Assembly: GCF_013373065.1 (NCBI RefSeq)
Contig: NZ_JABXIN010000015.1
Span: 174,720 to 238,719, forward strand
Length of the DNA: 64,000 bases
Direction: 5' to 3'
From: Algoriphagus sp.
Lineage (GTDB): Bacteria > Bacteroidota > Bacteroidia > Cytophagales > Cyclobacteriaceae
The notes beneath the pieces are model-generated. The model saw only the letters and a list, made by a program, of their open reading frames with translations, did not search any database and was not told the DNA's origin. Position numbers and translations under genes: made by a program. Below, in pieces: positions 27,914 through 38,800 of this stretch (position 1 is its first letter; every line of letters begins with the position of its first letter).

Positions 27914-29320
27914 ATGGAAAAAACAACACTATTTGATAAAATCTGGGATTCCCACGTCGTACGCCATGTACCCGCTGGACCTGATGTGTTTTTCATCGAT
28001 AAGCATTTTATCCATGAAGTAACTTCTCCAGTCGCATTTCTCAATTTGGAGAAAAGAGGAATTGGAGTAAAGTATCCAGAGCGTACCATCGCAACTCCTG
28101 ATCATAATGTTCCGACAGTCGATCAGGACCAAACTATAAAGGACAAATTGTCTCGAATGCAGGTGGAAAAGCTTCGGGAAAACTGCAAAAAATACGGAAT
28201 TGAATTGCATGATTTGGGTACAGCACATCATGGGATTGTCCATGTAATTGGTCCTGAATTGGGTGTCACTCAACCCGGAATGACCATCGTTTGTGGGGAT
28301 TCGCATACGTCCACTCATGGAGCTTTCGGAGCGATTGCTTTTGGCATCGGTACTTCTGAAGTGGAAATGGTTTTGGCCACCCAATGTATCATGCAGTCAA
28401 AGCCAAAGAAAATGCGGATTTCTGTAGAGGGAGAGCTTGGAAAAGGCGTGACCTCTAAGGATATTATCTTGTACATCATTTCGAAGATTTCAGCTGCTGG
28501 TGCCACAGGTTATTTTGTGGAATATGCAGGTTCGGCCATTCAAAGTCTTTCCATGGAAGCCAGGATGACCATTTGCAATATGTCTATTGAAATGGGAGCT
28601 CGTGGTGGACTGATTGCGCCGGATGAAACCACCTTCAATTACCTAAAAGGTCGGCAATATGCTCCTAAAGGCGAAGAATGGGAGAAAGCTGTTTCATTTT
28701 GGAATACACTCAAAACAGATGAGGGAGCCGTTTTTGATAAGGAATATCAATTTGATGCAGCGGATATCGAACCCATGATTACTTATGGAACCAATCCAGG
28801 GATGGGAATCAAAGTCAAGGATAGAATTCCTACGACTGAGGTAATGGAAGGATCAAACAAGACCTCCTATTTGAAATCCTTGGAATACATGGGCTTTCAA
28901 CCTGGGGAACAGGTCAAAGGAAAGCAAGTTGACTATGTGTTTGTAGGATCATGTACCAATGGTCGGATTGAAGATATCCGTGCGGTAGCAGAGTTTGTCA
29001 AAGGAAAGAAAAAGGCTGAAAACATCACCGCTTGGATCGTCCCGGGTTCTAGGGAGGTTGAAAAGCTTGCCCATGAAGAGGGCTTGGTGAAAATCTTGGA
29101 AGAAGCAGGGTTTGAATTGCGTCAGCCCGGCTGTTCAGCCTGTTTGGCAATGAACGATGATAAGATTCCTGCAGGGAAGTATGCAGTGTCCACTTCCAAT
29201 CGAAACTTTGAAGGTCGTCAAGGTCCAGGAGCTCGAACCATGCTAGCTTCTCCATTGACCGTAGCAGCTGTTGCCGTCACCGGCAGAATCACTGACCCAA
29301 GGGAAGTTTTTGAGAATTAA
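27914..29320 (+). CDS. leuC: 3-isopropylmalate dehydratase large subunit
   Basis: LeuC is the aconitase-family Fe-S subunit of isopropylmalate isomerase, and with LeuD also hydrates citraconate in citramalate-using pathways. Cluster cysteines are visible in '[14 protein letters not shown]' and '[10 protein letters not shown]'. The N-terminus has the usual '[11 protein letters not shown]'. At 468 residues it is normal length. It starts two bases after the leuA stop. Confidence 0.97.
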   Translation: MEKTTLFDKIWDSHVVRHVPAGPDVFFIDKHFIHEVTSPVAFLNLEKRGIGVKYPERTIATPDHNVPTVDQDQTIKDKLSRMQVEKLRENCKKYGIELHDLGTAHHGIVHVIGPELGVTQPGMTIVCGDSHTSTHGAFGAIAFGIGTSEVEMVLATQCIMQSKPKKMRISVEGELGKGVTSKDIILYIISKISAAGATGYFVEYAGSAIQSLSMEARMTICNMSIEMGARGGLIAPDETTFNYLKGRQYAPKGEEWEKAVSFWNTLKTDEGAVFDKEYQFDAADIEPMITYGTNPGMGIKVKDRIPTTEVMEGSNKTSYLKSLEYMGFQPGEQVKGKQVDYVFVGSCTNGRIEDIRAVAEFVKGKKKAENITAWIVPGSREVEKLAHEEGLVKILEEAGFELRQPGCSACLAMNDDKIPAGKYAVSTSNRNFEGRQGPGARTMLASPLTVAAVAVTGRITDPREVFEN

Positions 29321-29361
29321 TATTTCAATCTTCCAATCTTTCAATTTTACAATTCGAAAAA

Positions 29362-29952
29362 ATGGCTTACGATAAATTCACTGTTCTTCGAGATACGGCA
29401 GTTCCTTTGCCGACCGAAAACGTAGATACAGACCAGATTATTCCAGCACGTTTCCTAAAAGCAACTGAACGAACGGGCTTTGGAGATAATCTTTTCCGAG
29501 ACTGGCGATACGATGTCGAGGGGAACCCTAAAAAGGATTTTGTTCTTAATGACCCAACTTACAGCGGAAAAATCCTGGTTGCTGGAAAGAACTTTGGTTC
29601 GGGTTCTAGCCGAGAACATGCGGTGTGGGCACTTTATGATTACGGCTTTCGCTGTGTGGTATCCAGCTTCTTCGCAGATATTTTCAAAAATAACTGTCTG
29701 AATATTGGGGTGCTTCCAGTTACAGTCTCCCCGGAATTTGCTGACAAACTCTTTGCAGCAATTGAAGCAGACCCCAAAACCGAAATCGAAGTAAATCTGC
29801 TTGAGCAGAAAATCACATTGCTTTCAACAGGCGAGTCTGAGACTTTCGACATCAACGAATACAAGAAAAGTAATATGCAAAATGGCTTCGACGATATCGA
29901 CTATTTGTTGAATATGTCAGATGAAATCGAAGCATTCGCTGCATCTAGATAA
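29362..29952 (+). CDS. leuD: 3-isopropylmalate dehydratase small subunit
   Basis: LeuD forms the swivel domain of isopropylmalate isomerase. 'NVDTDQIIPARFLK' and 'GKNFGSGSSREHAVWAL' are the family signatures. The protein has 196 residues, as usual. It lies 41 bases after leuC, the only gap above 12 bases between leuA and leuB; that gap contains repeated caat/tttc-like short words but no hairpin. Confidence 0.97.
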   Translation: MAYDKFTVLRDTAVPLPTENVDTDQIIPARFLKATERTGFGDNLFRDWRYDVEGNPKKDFVLNDPTYSGKILVAGKNFGSGSSREHAVWALYDYGFRCVVSSFFADIFKNNCLNIGVLPVTVSPEFADKLFAAIEADPKTEIEVNLLEQKITLLSTGESETFDINEYKKSNMQNGFDDIDYLLNMSDEIEAFAASR

Positions 29953-29962
29953 TCTAAAGGTC

Positions 29963-31549
29963 ATGGAGGCAAAGAGAAGAATCGAAATCATGGATACCAC
30001 TCTGAGGGATGGAGAACAGACTTCCGGTGTTTCCTTTTTGCCTTCTGAAAAGCTTCAGATTGCTAAGTTACTTTTGGAGGAACTAAAAGTTGACCGTATA
30101 GAAGTGGCTTCTGCTAGAGTATCAGAAGGAGAACTCGAAGGTGTGCAGAAAATAACCCAATGGGCTTCTCAAAAAGGATACTTGGATCGTGTTGAGGTGT
30201 TGGGTTTTGTGGACACACCTGCTTCAGTGGATTGGATTGTGGAGTCAGGTGCCCGGGTGATGAATCTGCTGACCAAAGGCTCCTTAAATCATTTGATTCA
30301 TCAACTCAAAAAAACACCGGAGCAGCATTTTGAAGATATTCGGCAAAGCATTTCCTATGCTCAGGAAAAAGGAGTTTCAGTCAATGTCTACTTGGAAGAT
30401 TGGTCCAATGGTATGCGAAACTCCCGGGATTACACCCTTTCCTTAATTGAGTTTCTTCAATCACAACCGGTCAAGCGGGTGATGCTGCCCGATACCTTGG
30501 GTTTGCTGGCCCCGGAGGAAGTAAAGAGTTATTTCCATGATATCACGCAGCAATTCCCCGAACTTCATTTTGATTTCCATGCGCATAATGATTACGATCT
30601 TTCAGTGGCGAATGTCATGGAGGCAATTCTTTATGGTGCAGCAGGAATCCACACGACAATTAATGGTTTGGGAGAGCGTGCCGGAAATGCACCCTTGGAA
30701 TCTGTAGTTGCGGTTATCGAGGATTTCACTGATTTTGAAATTGGGATTCAGGAACAGAAGATTTTCCGTGTATCCAAATTGGTGGAGCAATTTTCCGGAC
30801 AACATATTCCAGCGAACAAACCTGTGGTCGGGGAAAATGTATTTACTCAAACCGCGGGAATCCATGCCGATGGGGATAATAAAAAGAATCTCTATTTCAA
30901 TGATTTGATGCCGGAGCGCTTTGGGCGGCAAAGGAAATATGCCTTGGGAAAAACCTCCGGGAAAGCCAATATTCTAAAAAATTTAGAGGAGTTAGGCATT
31001 TCTTTGGAGAAAGAGGAACTCGCGAAGGTCACCCAACGAATCATAGAATTGGGAGATAAAAAAGAACGGGTGACTACTGAGGATTTACCTTATATCATTT
31101 CCGATGTGCTCCAAAACAATGTAATTTCGAAGTATATCAGTATCGAGGGCTATCACATGACCCACTCCAAGGGACTCAAACCGACAGTTCAACTTCGAAT
31201 GAATATCCATGGGAAGTTCTATGACGAAAGTGCAACTGGAGATGGGCAGTATGATTCCTTTATGCGTGCCCTAAAAAAGATTTACAAGTCCTTGGGGAGG
31301 GAATTGCCCAAGCTGACCGATTACCATGTTTCAATTCCTCCTGGTGGGAAAACCGATGCCTTTGTGGAGACGGTGATCACATGGGATTATGGAAAAATCT
31401 TCAAAACCAAAGGTCTGGATCCAGATCAGACGGTAGCGGCGATGATGGCTACCGAAAAAATGCTCAACATCATCGAAAACATGACTTACAATCCAGAAAA
31501 AGAAGAATCAACCTATTATGGAAATGAATATCGCGCTGTTGCCGGGTGA
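29963..31549 (+). CDS. cimA: (R)-citramalate synthase, Leptospira type
   Basis: This 528-residue member of the LeuA superfamily most closely recalls the Leptospira citramalate synthase, which condenses acetyl-CoA with pyruvate. Shared stretches (from memory) are 'NLLTKGS', 'VYLEDWSNG', '[10 protein letters not shown]', '[12 protein letters not shown]' and 'IPPGGKTDA'. Leu80, Leu103 and Tyr143 occupy the positions of the three hydrophobic pyruvate-pocket residues described for that enzyme (Leu81, Leu104, Tyr144). The catalytic 'TTLRDGEQT' and a C-terminal regulatory domain are present. The start at 29963 ('MEAKRR') is preferred to an earlier frame inside leuD. It would give 2-oxobutyrate with LeuCD and LeuB. 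A second LeuA is the main alternative. Confidence 0.82.
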   Translation: MEAKRRIEIMDTTLRDGEQTSGVSFLPSEKLQIAKLLLEELKVDRIEVASARVSEGELEGVQKITQWASQKGYLDRVEVLGFVDTPASVDWIVESGARVMNLLTKGSLNHLIHQLKKTPEQHFEDIRQSISYAQEKGVSVNVYLEDWSNGMRNSRDYTLSLIEFLQSQPVKRVMLPDTLGLLAPEEVKSYFHDITQQFPELHFDFHAHNDYDLSVANVMEAILYGAAGIHTTINGLGERAGNAPLESVVAVIEDFTDFEIGIQEQKIFRVSKLVEQFSGQHIPANKPVVGENVFTQTAGIHADGDNKKNLYFNDLMPERFGRQRKYALGKTSGKANILKNLEELGISLEKEELAKVTQRIIELGDKKERVTTEDLPYIISDVLQNNVISKYISIEGYHMTHSKGLKPTVQLRMNIHGKFYDESATGDGQYDSFMRALKKIYKSLGRELPKLTDYHVSIPPGGKTDAFVETVITWDYGKIFKTKGLDPDQTVAAMMATEKMLNIIENMTYNPEKEESTYYGNEYRAVAG

Positions 31550-32585
31550 CGGCATTGGCCCTGAAGTTATCGCTCAGGCAGTAAAAGTTGTCAAAGCTGT
31601 TGGGCAAAAATTCGGACATCAAATTACTTTCAAAGAAGGTCTAGTAGGAGCCTGTGCCATCGATGCTACTGGAGATCCCTATCCTGATGCCACACATGAG
31701 ATTTGCGCAGCTTCAGATGCTGTCCTTTTTGGAGCGATCGGAGACCCAAAATATGACAATGATCCCAAAGCCAAGGTTCGTCCAGAGCAGGGACTACTAA
31801 GGATGCGTCAAAAGTTGGGGCTTTTTGCGAATGTGCGTCCAACCTTTACTTTTCCTTCCTTGGTACATAAGTCTCCCTTGAAACTGGAGCGAGTGGATGG
31901 GGTGGATTTTGTTTTTTTCCGGGAATTGACCGGTGGAGTTTACTTCGGTGAGCCAAGAGGTCGAAATGAACAAGGTACGAAGGCTTTTGATACGAATGTG
32001 TACAGCAAAGAAGAGATCGTTCGCTTGGCTCGGATGGGCTTTGAAGCTGCACAAAAGCGAAGAAAACTCTTGACCTGCGTGGACAAAGCCAATGTGATGG
32101 CGACTTCCAGATTGTGGAGAGAAACCGTTCAGGAGTTGGCTTCCGAATACCCAGAGGTAAAGGTGGAATATGAGTTTGTAGATGCCGTAGCCATGCGATT
32201 GATTCAGTGGCCAAAAGCTTATGACGTCTTGATTACTGAGAATCTTTTCGGGGATATTTTGACGGATGAAGCTTCGGTGATTTCAGGTTCTATGGGCTTG
32301 ATGCCTTCCGCTTCCTTAGGATCTAAGGTGAAATTATTCGAACCGATTCACGGTTCTTATCCGCAAGCTGCAGGAAAAGATATTGCAAATCCATTGGCTA
32401 CGGTTCTTTCTGCTGCAATGATGTTTGAGTATGCTTTTGATATGAAAGACGAGGCTCAGGCCATCAGTGATGTGGTGAATCTTTCTCTTTCCGAAGGAGT
32501 AGTCACCGAAGATATAGCAGAAGGAGGTAAGGCCTATAAAACTTCTGAAGTTGGAGATTGGCTGGCTGCGAAGATCTTGGAATAA
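31524..32585 (+). CDS. leuB: 3-isopropylmalate dehydrogenase
   Basis: LeuB oxidatively decarboxylates 3-isopropylmalate with NAD+; in citramalate pathways the same enzyme acts on 3-methylmalate. '[13 protein letters not shown]' opens the protein, with the substrate arginines in '[16 protein letters not shown]' and the metal-binding '[18 protein letters not shown]' (in parts). The start is ATG 31524 or the ATG two codons earlier at 31518; either way it overlaps the end of cimA by 26-32 bases. It is the last gene of the operon. Confidence 0.96.
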   Translation: MNIALLPGDGIGPEVIAQAVKVVKAVGQKFGHQITFKEGLVGACAIDATGDPYPDATHEICAASDAVLFGAIGDPKYDNDPKAKVRPEQGLLRMRQKLGLFANVRPTFTFPSLVHKSPLKLERVDGVDFVFFRELTGGVYFGEPRGRNEQGTKAFDTNVYSKEEIVRLARMGFEAAQKRRKLLTCVDKANVMATSRLWRETVQELASEYPEVKVEYEFVDAVAMRLIQWPKAYDVLITENLFGDILTDEASVISGSMGLMPSASLGSKVKLFEPIHGSYPQAAGKDIANPLATVLSAAMMFEYAFDMKDEAQAISDVVNLSLSEGVVTEDIAEGGKAYKTSEVGDWLAAKILE

Positions 32586-32601
32586 TAAAAAATAGAATAG
32601 T

Positions 32602-32643
32602 AGAAAAGGCTGACAAAAGACTAGTTTTAGGTCAGCCTTTTCT
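32602..32643. terminator. Bidirectional terminator between leuB and the lipoprotein gene
   Basis: A 13-bp perfect stem (32602-32614 with 32631-32643; core aaaaggctgac/gtcagcctttt) is flanked by A and T runs on its two sides. It can end the ilv-leu operon on the plus strand and the convergent lipoprotein gene (ending at 32647) on the minus strand. Confidence 0.85.
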
Positions 32644-32646
32644 TTT

Positions 32647-33567
32647 TTAATAAACTTTAAAAGGGTAGACCATTTTTCGATTTAGGGCATCTGGAACCTC
32701 TGAGATCAAGACATAATTTCCCGGTGTGAGTTCCGCTTTGAAATAACCTTTCTTTCCAGCAGGCATATCTTCTGTACCTCCCATAAATAGGAATTCCTTT
32801 GGTTCAGGCGAAGACAAGGCAAACATATCCGAAGGGTTGATCCAGGCAACTAGACTATCCAATGCAGCTCCTTCCTGAAGTTTTACCAAATTCACATCAT
32901 GTCCAGCGAAATGCTCGTATAGCTGCTGATCTTCAAATTCTACCCCAAATTGAAAGTTTCCTGCAGGAATTGAATCTTGAAATTGGATCCCTTCGGTCGA
33001 GGAAATAGAGATGTTGTAATCCGCTTGGGGTTCTACTAGCTCAGAGGCTTCATCAGTTACAATGACTTCTTTGAGCATGCCAAGGAAAACATGAGGAGTC
33101 CCATCTGGCATTCGGATGTAACATTCCATCGCATAAACTCCCGGCTCCAAGAATAGGGTAGTTTCTCCGGTAGAATTGCCTGAAAGAATCCCAACTCCTC
33201 CATGATTGACCACTCCTCCAAACCATTGAGGGATTTTTTCAAAAGCTTTCATCCCTTCTTCCATCTTTCCCAAAATCATAAAGTCAAAACCCTCTTTAAA
33301 CACCGGGATTAATTCATTTTCGTAATTCGAAATACGAATACCTTCTGGAAGCTTTTCCAAAACAAAAAAGTGGGCTTCATTCGACTTGTTCACATAGCGG
33401 AATGTGTTCCAACCGGAAGGAATGGAATCCACCATCTGAAAATCCATGGCATTCGTAACGACTTCAATAACCGGATCATTTGATTCGGTAACCGGCGCTT
33501 CTTTTTTAGAGCAAGAAAAAATCATAAAAGATCCCAAAGTGATCGCGAAAAACAGGTTTTTTTTCAT
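32647..33567 (-). CDS. Lipoprotein with two cupredoxin-like repeats
   Basis: A lipobox ('MIFSC', Cys19) marks a lipoprotein of 306 residues; the start is ATG 33567 ('MKKNLFF') rather than a codon four residues earlier. Two similar halves are visible. Each begins 'DSIPSGWNTFRYVN' or 'DSIPAGNFQFGVEF' and ends with a 'LEPGVYAMECYI' or 'LTPGNYVLISEV' strand. The first half has a His, Cys, His, Met series ('ECYIRMPDGTPHVFLGM') that recalls a cupredoxin copper site, but this is only a visual likeness. The function is unknown. Confidence 0.6.
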   Translation of the reverse strand: MKKNLFFAITLGSFMIFSCSKKEAPVTESNDPVIEVVTNAMDFQMVDSIPSGWNTFRYVNKSNEAHFFVLEKLPEGIRISNYENELIPVFKEGFDFMILGKMEEGMKAFEKIPQWFGGVVNHGGVGILSGNSTGETTLFLEPGVYAMECYIRMPDGTPHVFLGMLKEVIVTDEASELVEPQADYNISISSTEGIQFQDSIPAGNFQFGVEFEDQQLYEHFAGHDVNLVKLQEGAALDSLVAWINPSDMFALSSPEPKEFLFMGGTEDMPAGKKGYFKAELTPGNYVLISEVPDALNRKMVYPFKVY

Positions 33568-33647
33568 AGGACTTTCCATTTATTTATTGATCTAAAATTT
33601 AAACAAGTCTTCCGAAATTTTTAATTCATTTTCTCTGCTTTTGGATT

Positions 33648-34850
33648 TTAATTGGGTTTTTTGACTCGAACAAGCTTTCCGTTTGACTTGGTTATGTCAT
33701 TTCTTTCCACCAGAAGCAGAAGGTTTCCATCTTGTTCTTGATATATCGAGCGAATTCTTCCCTGCATTTTTAGACCAAATGTATTCCCTGTTTTTGGGTC
33801 GAATTTTAATAGCCTTTGGAAAGCTAGGGATGCAATTAGAAAATGATCTTCCCATTCAGGGAAGTTACTGTTCCTGACCAAAATTGCGCAGGAAGGTGCA
33901 ATTGCTCTTCCTCCATCTGAAGAAGGTACAGTCCAATAGTGTTGTGGCAAGACTGAGATTTTTTCTGCAGAATCTCGGGAGATTAGGGAAACGGGTTCCC
34001 CATTATAATGGGTGCCGTAGGTAAAAAGAGGCCATCCATAGTTCTTGCCCGGTAAAATGATATTGAATTCATCACCTCCTTTTGGTCCGTGCTCTATTCC
34101 ATATAGGGTTTGAGTAGAGGATTCATATACCAAGCCTTGAACATCACGGTGACCAAAACTATAAATTGACCCAGGTTTTTCTTCACCTTCCAATATGGGG
34201 TTGTCTTCTGGAATGGTCCCGTCTTGGTTTAATCGATGGATTTTCCCCCAATCTTCTTTTAAGTCCTGAGATACTAAAACTGGATTTTTTCGGGTCGAGT
34301 AATTGGAAACACCAATATTTAGAAAAAAATGCTCTTCATCCTCCCAGACAATCCGCATCCCATTTCCGTAATAGCCTTCTGTTCGGGTTTGAAAGATGAT
34401 TTCTTGGTCAAAAATTTGATTTTCTCTGAGTTTAAATCTAGCTACTTTTCCTCGGCCATCTTTCCCAAAGTAAGCCATATAAATCCAAGGTACAGTTGGG
34501 TAATCTGGGTGGAGGCTTAAATCCATCAATCCTCCATGGATAATCAAAGGACTTCCGGGATCCTCAAACGTCTGCACTTCCGGAGCTACATATACTTCTT
34601 GAAGATTTTCTCCCTTAAACCTGAAAATTTTCCCGATCCGATCTGAAATCAAAAAATCATTATCATCCAGAAATACCAAGCCAAAAGGAATGGTTAATCC
34701 ACTTGTAAGTGTGTCGGTCGTAAATAGATCGTCGCTGATCGGATAAGGATAATCGGATGAGGAATATTCTACAGGTTTATCACAGCCTTGGATTATGAGC
34801 AGGCCAAAGAGGGAAATAGTCCAGAGGAAAGATTTGAAAGGGCTTTTCAT
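33648..34850 (-). CDS. Lipoprotein of the glucose/sorbosone dehydrogenase (PQQ-type) family
   Basis: A signal with lipobox ('LLIIQGC') is followed by a six-bladed propeller of the soluble PQQ sugar dehydrogenase family. Typical pieces are 'LTIPFGLVFLDDNDFLISDR', 'GGLMDLSLHPDYP', 'YGNGMRIVWEDE', 'YSFGHRDVQGLVYE' and 'EHGPKGGDEFNIILPGKNYGWP' (shown as short landmarks). Family members oxidise sugars or aldoses in the periplasm using PQQ. No PQQ synthesis genes are in the window, so activity is inferred. It lies 81 bases upstream of the cupredoxin-like gene. Confidence 0.82.
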   Translation of the reverse strand: MKSPFKSFLWTISLFGLLIIQGCDKPVEYSSSDYPYPISDDLFTTDTLTSGLTIPFGLVFLDDNDFLISDRIGKIFRFKGENLQEVYVAPEVQTFEDPGSPLIIHGGLMDLSLHPDYPTVPWIYMAYFGKDGRGKVARFKLRENQIFDQEIIFQTRTEGYYGNGMRIVWEDEEHFFLNIGVSNYSTRKNPVLVSQDLKEDWGKIHRLNQDGTIPEDNPILEGEEKPGSIYSFGHRDVQGLVYESSTQTLYGIEHGPKGGDEFNIILPGKNYGWPLFTYGTHYNGEPVSLISRDSAEKISVLPQHYWTVPSSDGGRAIAPSCAILVRNSNFPEWEDHFLIASLAFQRLLKFDPKTGNTFGLKMQGRIRSIYQEQDGNLLLLVERNDITKSNGKLVRVKKPN

Positions 34851-34856
34851 AACCGA

Positions 34857-35438
34857 TCAATTCCTAGATGGATTGATCATGATATGTGCCCGATGGGTAC
34901 CCGGATCCATAATCCAGGGCAGTCCCGGTCCGGCTGGTTTAAGCGGTAACCCGGTGCTTTCAGCAGTAGCCCAAGGGATATACACTACGGAGCGCGTATA
35001 GGTGTTTTGAGCTTCTCCTGTGGTCCAGTTTATATCTTGATCGTCTGCCACTAAGACATGCAGTACACTTCCAGGATCAGGAAGTTGGAGTTTTCCGGCT
35101 TTGGCCTCGGCTTCTCTGGTATTGAAAATTTCCTGGGCATTTTTTCCCTCTTTTCGCAAAGCCCAACCCCGCTCCATGAACGGTTGTGCGCTGCTGTGGT
35201 AACAGGAAACACTCAAACCTTCCCGACTAGGGTCATCTCCGAGACAAACGGTCTGATTGCTTCCTCTCCGAAGCATTACAATTTCCCCATTTTGATAGCC
35301 ATATACAGTAGCCTCGGATCGCTGATCTTCTGGAGCAGCTAAAACGGCTAACTTGATTTGAATTTCCTTGCTCGGGGATTGTTGGGAAAAAGCTGATAAG
35401 CTGAGGCTTAGAAATAATAAAGAAAAGATGGATTTCAT
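34857..35438 (-). CDS. Secreted protein of unknown function
   Basis: A signal peptide (residues 1-19, ending 'LSAFSQQ') precedes a 174-residue mature region that I do not recognise. It has two cysteines ('TVCLGDD' and 'VSCYHSS'), possibly a disulfide, and a Pro/Gly-rich C-terminus with 'GTHRAHIMINPSRN'. It ends six bases before the start of the sugar-dehydrogenase gene on the same strand, so the two are probably co-expressed. Confidence 0.6.
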   Translation of the reverse strand: MKSIFSLLFLSLSLSAFSQQSPSKEIQIKLAVLAAPEDQRSEATVYGYQNGEIVMLRRGSNQTVCLGDDPSREGLSVSCYHSSAQPFMERGWALRKEGKNAQEIFNTREAEAKAGKLQLPDPGSVLHVLVADDQDINWTTGEAQNTYTRSVVYIPWATAESTGLPLKPAGPGLPWIMDPGTHRAHIMINPSRN

Positions 35439-35888
35439 AGGTTAGTGGGTTTTGTATAGGATTGAATTTAAGAAAATTCTGAAAAAGTAAGGTACTCGTT
35501 GTTTTGGCGTTAGAATGAAGGTCTGACTGAGGAGGTTTCTTCGGGGCAATAAGATTTCTTGATCGCTTGTAGATTAGGGGGATTGGGCCTACCGATGACA
35601 GATTTTATTTGGGTATTCTAAAATGGGTCAGTCCGAGCACCCGAAAGACAGGAGTCTGAAGTAAAGAGGACCCTTCGATTTCGAAACTCCCGTTTCTCAA
35701 GTGCTCAGGGTGACCAGAATTAGGAGGATCTCGAACACTGTCATCTCGTTTTGTGGATTCTCCTAAATGTTAGGCCTCGAAATGACTTCTTGACCCTCAC
35801 TGCGAGGAGGAACGACGAAGCAGTCTCAAGAAAGGGAAGGTTGGCGAGTGAGATTACTTCACTTCGTTCGCAATTACGCAGCCACCCT
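35439..35888. repeat. Gene-free spacer with palindromic dispersed-type repeats
   Basis: No credible gene is seen in these 450 bases. The right part holds an imperfect inverted repeat: tgcgaggaggaacgacgaag... from 35801 and ...cacttcgttcgcaattacgc to about 35880, with arms matching over some 22 bases. Another gagcac/gtgctc pair lies at about 35636-35704. Sequences like 'gaggaacgacgaagca' and 'cttcgttcgcaa' are common as dispersed intergenic repeats in many bacteria; here only one copy of the long hairpin is seen. Confidence 0.5.
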
Positions 35889-38800
35889 TCAAAAAGAATA
35901 TTTCACCTGCGAGCCTTTTTCGGGATCCAATTCCACTTGGGCAAAGACCCCGATTTCCTGCTGCAATTCCTCGACATGGCTGATGATACCTACAATACGG
36001 TTTTCATGTCGTAGGGACTTTAGCGTTTCGAAGACGACCCGCAGGGAATTCCGATCCAAAGCTCCAAAACCCTCATCCAAGAAGAAGAAACTCTGATCGG
36101 CCTGATTCAGGGCTTTGACTTTTTCTGCCAAGGCCAAAGCCAAACATAACGAGGCCTGAAAAGTTTGTCCTCCGGAAAGGGTTTTTAAAAGACGCCTTTT
36201 ACCTCCATTCAGGTAATCCACCACCCAAAAGGTATTGTCATCATCAATCTCCAGACTCAGACTGTTTTTGCTGAGTTTCATAAAGCGCTGATTGGCCGTA
36301 TGGCAGAGTTCTTTTAGGTAGATCGAACTCACATACTTCACGAAGCCGCTTCCTTTGAAAAGCTTTTCCAGCTCTTTCAGGTAGGTTTCCCGTTTTTCCA
36401 CTCCCTCCAATTGCTGTCTCAGCGTTGATTTTTCCTGAAGCTTCTGTTCGGAGACTTTTACTTCTTTTTGTAAAAGAATAAGCTCTTTCTGTCGGGCTTC
36501 ATTGGTGTCTTGAAGTTCTTGTATTTCTTGTGAAAGCTGCTGAAAGGCTTCCTCCTGGAATTCAACAACTCCTTTTTCGGATGCCAGTTCCTGAATTCGG
36601 TTTTCTGCCAAATCCAGCTGTCGATCAAATTGCTCAATTTCCTTAGCGGTTTTCTCGGCATCCAGTGAATGCTCAAAAAGTTGGATCAAAGCATCCTCAT
36701 TTTCAAAACCATATTGGTTTTTCAAGGATTCGAATTCATTTTCGAGCCCTTGGATTTTGCCTACTGCTTTTTCAAGCAAGGCTTTAAAATTCTTTAGATC
36801 AGCTTGATTAGTGGTGGCCTTGTTCTGAACTTCCTGCAGGTATTTTTGCTTGCTTTCCAAAGCAGCAGCGGCTTGTTCGATGTCTTGTGCTACTCTTGAA
36901 ATCATGGCTTGGATCTCGGTAGGGTTCTTATCGAAGAATCCTTTGCAGAAAGTAGGATCCTTGATTTCATCCTGCTTGGTTTGGATAGCCGAAGAGAGAC
37001 TCTCTTTTTTTAGTTGGGCCTGCTGCAGTTTTTGTTGGATAACCTCTAAATCAGCTCGGACCTGATCGGATTCTTTTCTTTTTTGTTGGAGCTTTTGAAG
37101 CAAATTCTCCCGGTTTTGATTGGCATGCTCCAATTCTGAAATACGGTTGGAAAGCCCTTTTTGATCCTTCAAACCTAAAGGCTGTAAGCTCTCGAAGAGT
37201 CCGTTTAATTTCTCATTCAGTTGGCCTTTTTCTTTTTTTCTCCAAGTCAGATTGTCTTGATGACTCTGTAAATAAAACTCCTGTTCCTTGAGTTGCTGCT
37301 TAATTAGAAGAATTTTCTCCAACTGATCTTTTTCTTCAGCAATCTGAATTTCAATTTCTTTGATTTTCTGATTCTGAGCCGATTGATCAATGGGTTGTGG
37401 ATGCTCCAGAGACCCGCAAAGTGGGCAGGGTTTTCCATCTTCCAAGAGATGTGCATGAACTTTCAGCCCTGAATTCCGGAGAAGACTTTCCCGTTGTTCT
37501 TCCCAGTTTTGAATCACCTGTTTTTGAGCATTTTGCCATGCTTCCGTATCGGGAAATTCTGAAGGAACCGAATAACGGAGCTTTTCGAGCAGGTTTGCTA
37601 CGTTTTTCTCCTCTTTTTCAAATTGCTCTATGAGTTTGTCATGCTCCTGAATTTGAGATTCTAGTTCAGTCCAAGTATGCAGCTGACTTTTCAATGTAGC
37701 GAGCAAATTGGAGTCGGATTGGGGAGAAGCTTCCAAAAGTTGAGTGTCCTCCTGAATTTCCTGCTGGATATTCCTTTGTTTGCTAACAAGCTCTTCCTGA
37801 GAAGGGGAAAGTTGCCTAATGGCATCTTGAGCTTCGGATAGTTTAATTCGGAGTTCCTTGATTTCCAACACCTTTTTCAGGTCCCGAATTTTGCTCTCCC
37901 GGTCAGGACGCTGTTGGTTTTTTTCACGGAGTTTTTGTTCTTCCTCTTTCAGTATGCTGATTTCTTTTTCAAACTCAAGTTCGAATCGCTCCGCATCAAT
38001 GATGCTTACCCGGTATTTTTCTGCATCGGCTCTGAGGTCATTGAGCTGATTCCATACCGGGCGTAGATAGGTTTTAGCTTGGATAAAATCCTGATAGAGT
38101 TGCCGTTTTTCATCGACTTCCGGCTTGCGTTCCAGAAGTTCTTGTTTGGTTTTGGTAAACTCCTTCCAGGATAGGTGCTTTTCACGAAGCTTTTCCTGGG
38201 ATTTTACTTTTTGCTCCAGCTGAAGGGCTTTTTCCAACTCTTTGTTTTGCTCTAGCTGAAGTTGGTTCAGACTTTCTTTTTCACTGTTTAATTTTTCCTC
38301 TGAATATTCCTCCAAGCCTTGGAATTGGGTTTCAAGTCTGATTTTCTCATCCTTGACCGTACGAAGTAGGAAACCAGTTTTAGCAGAAAGGTCGAATCGC
38401 TCCAAGCCAAAGAGTTCCTTCATCATCTCTGCCCTAGGTCCCGGAGTCAAATCGATAAATTCGCGGAATTTCCCTTGTGGGATGATAACGGTTTGTTTGA
38501 AATGCTCCTTTTTCATTCCCACGATTTCCTCCGCCCGAGCTTCCAAGGGCTCCCAATCCGTTCCCGATTTTCGGTAAAAAGTATGCGTAGCAGGATCTAC
38601 TTTTTCAGGGTCTTTTTTATTCCGCTTGGCTTCATAGCGCGCTAGGTAAGTCTGACTGTTATTTTTTCCTGAATGAAAAATAAAGCGAATCAACAGCTCA
38701 TCGCTCTGTAGGTTGAGCATGGAATTCTTTTCACCGCGGTCGGAAAGGCGCTCCGTACTTCCATAAAGTGCAAGTAAAATCGCTTCCAAAATTGAAGATT

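Noticed and set aside
29321..29361. caatctttcaat-like words between leuC and leuD as a regulatory site
   Set aside because: Simple low-complexity sequence; no inverted repeat or promoter match.
29921..29962. An upstream start for the citramalate synthase gene inside leuD
   Set aside because: The extra 14 residues match nothing in the family, and ATG 29963 gives the normal N-terminus.
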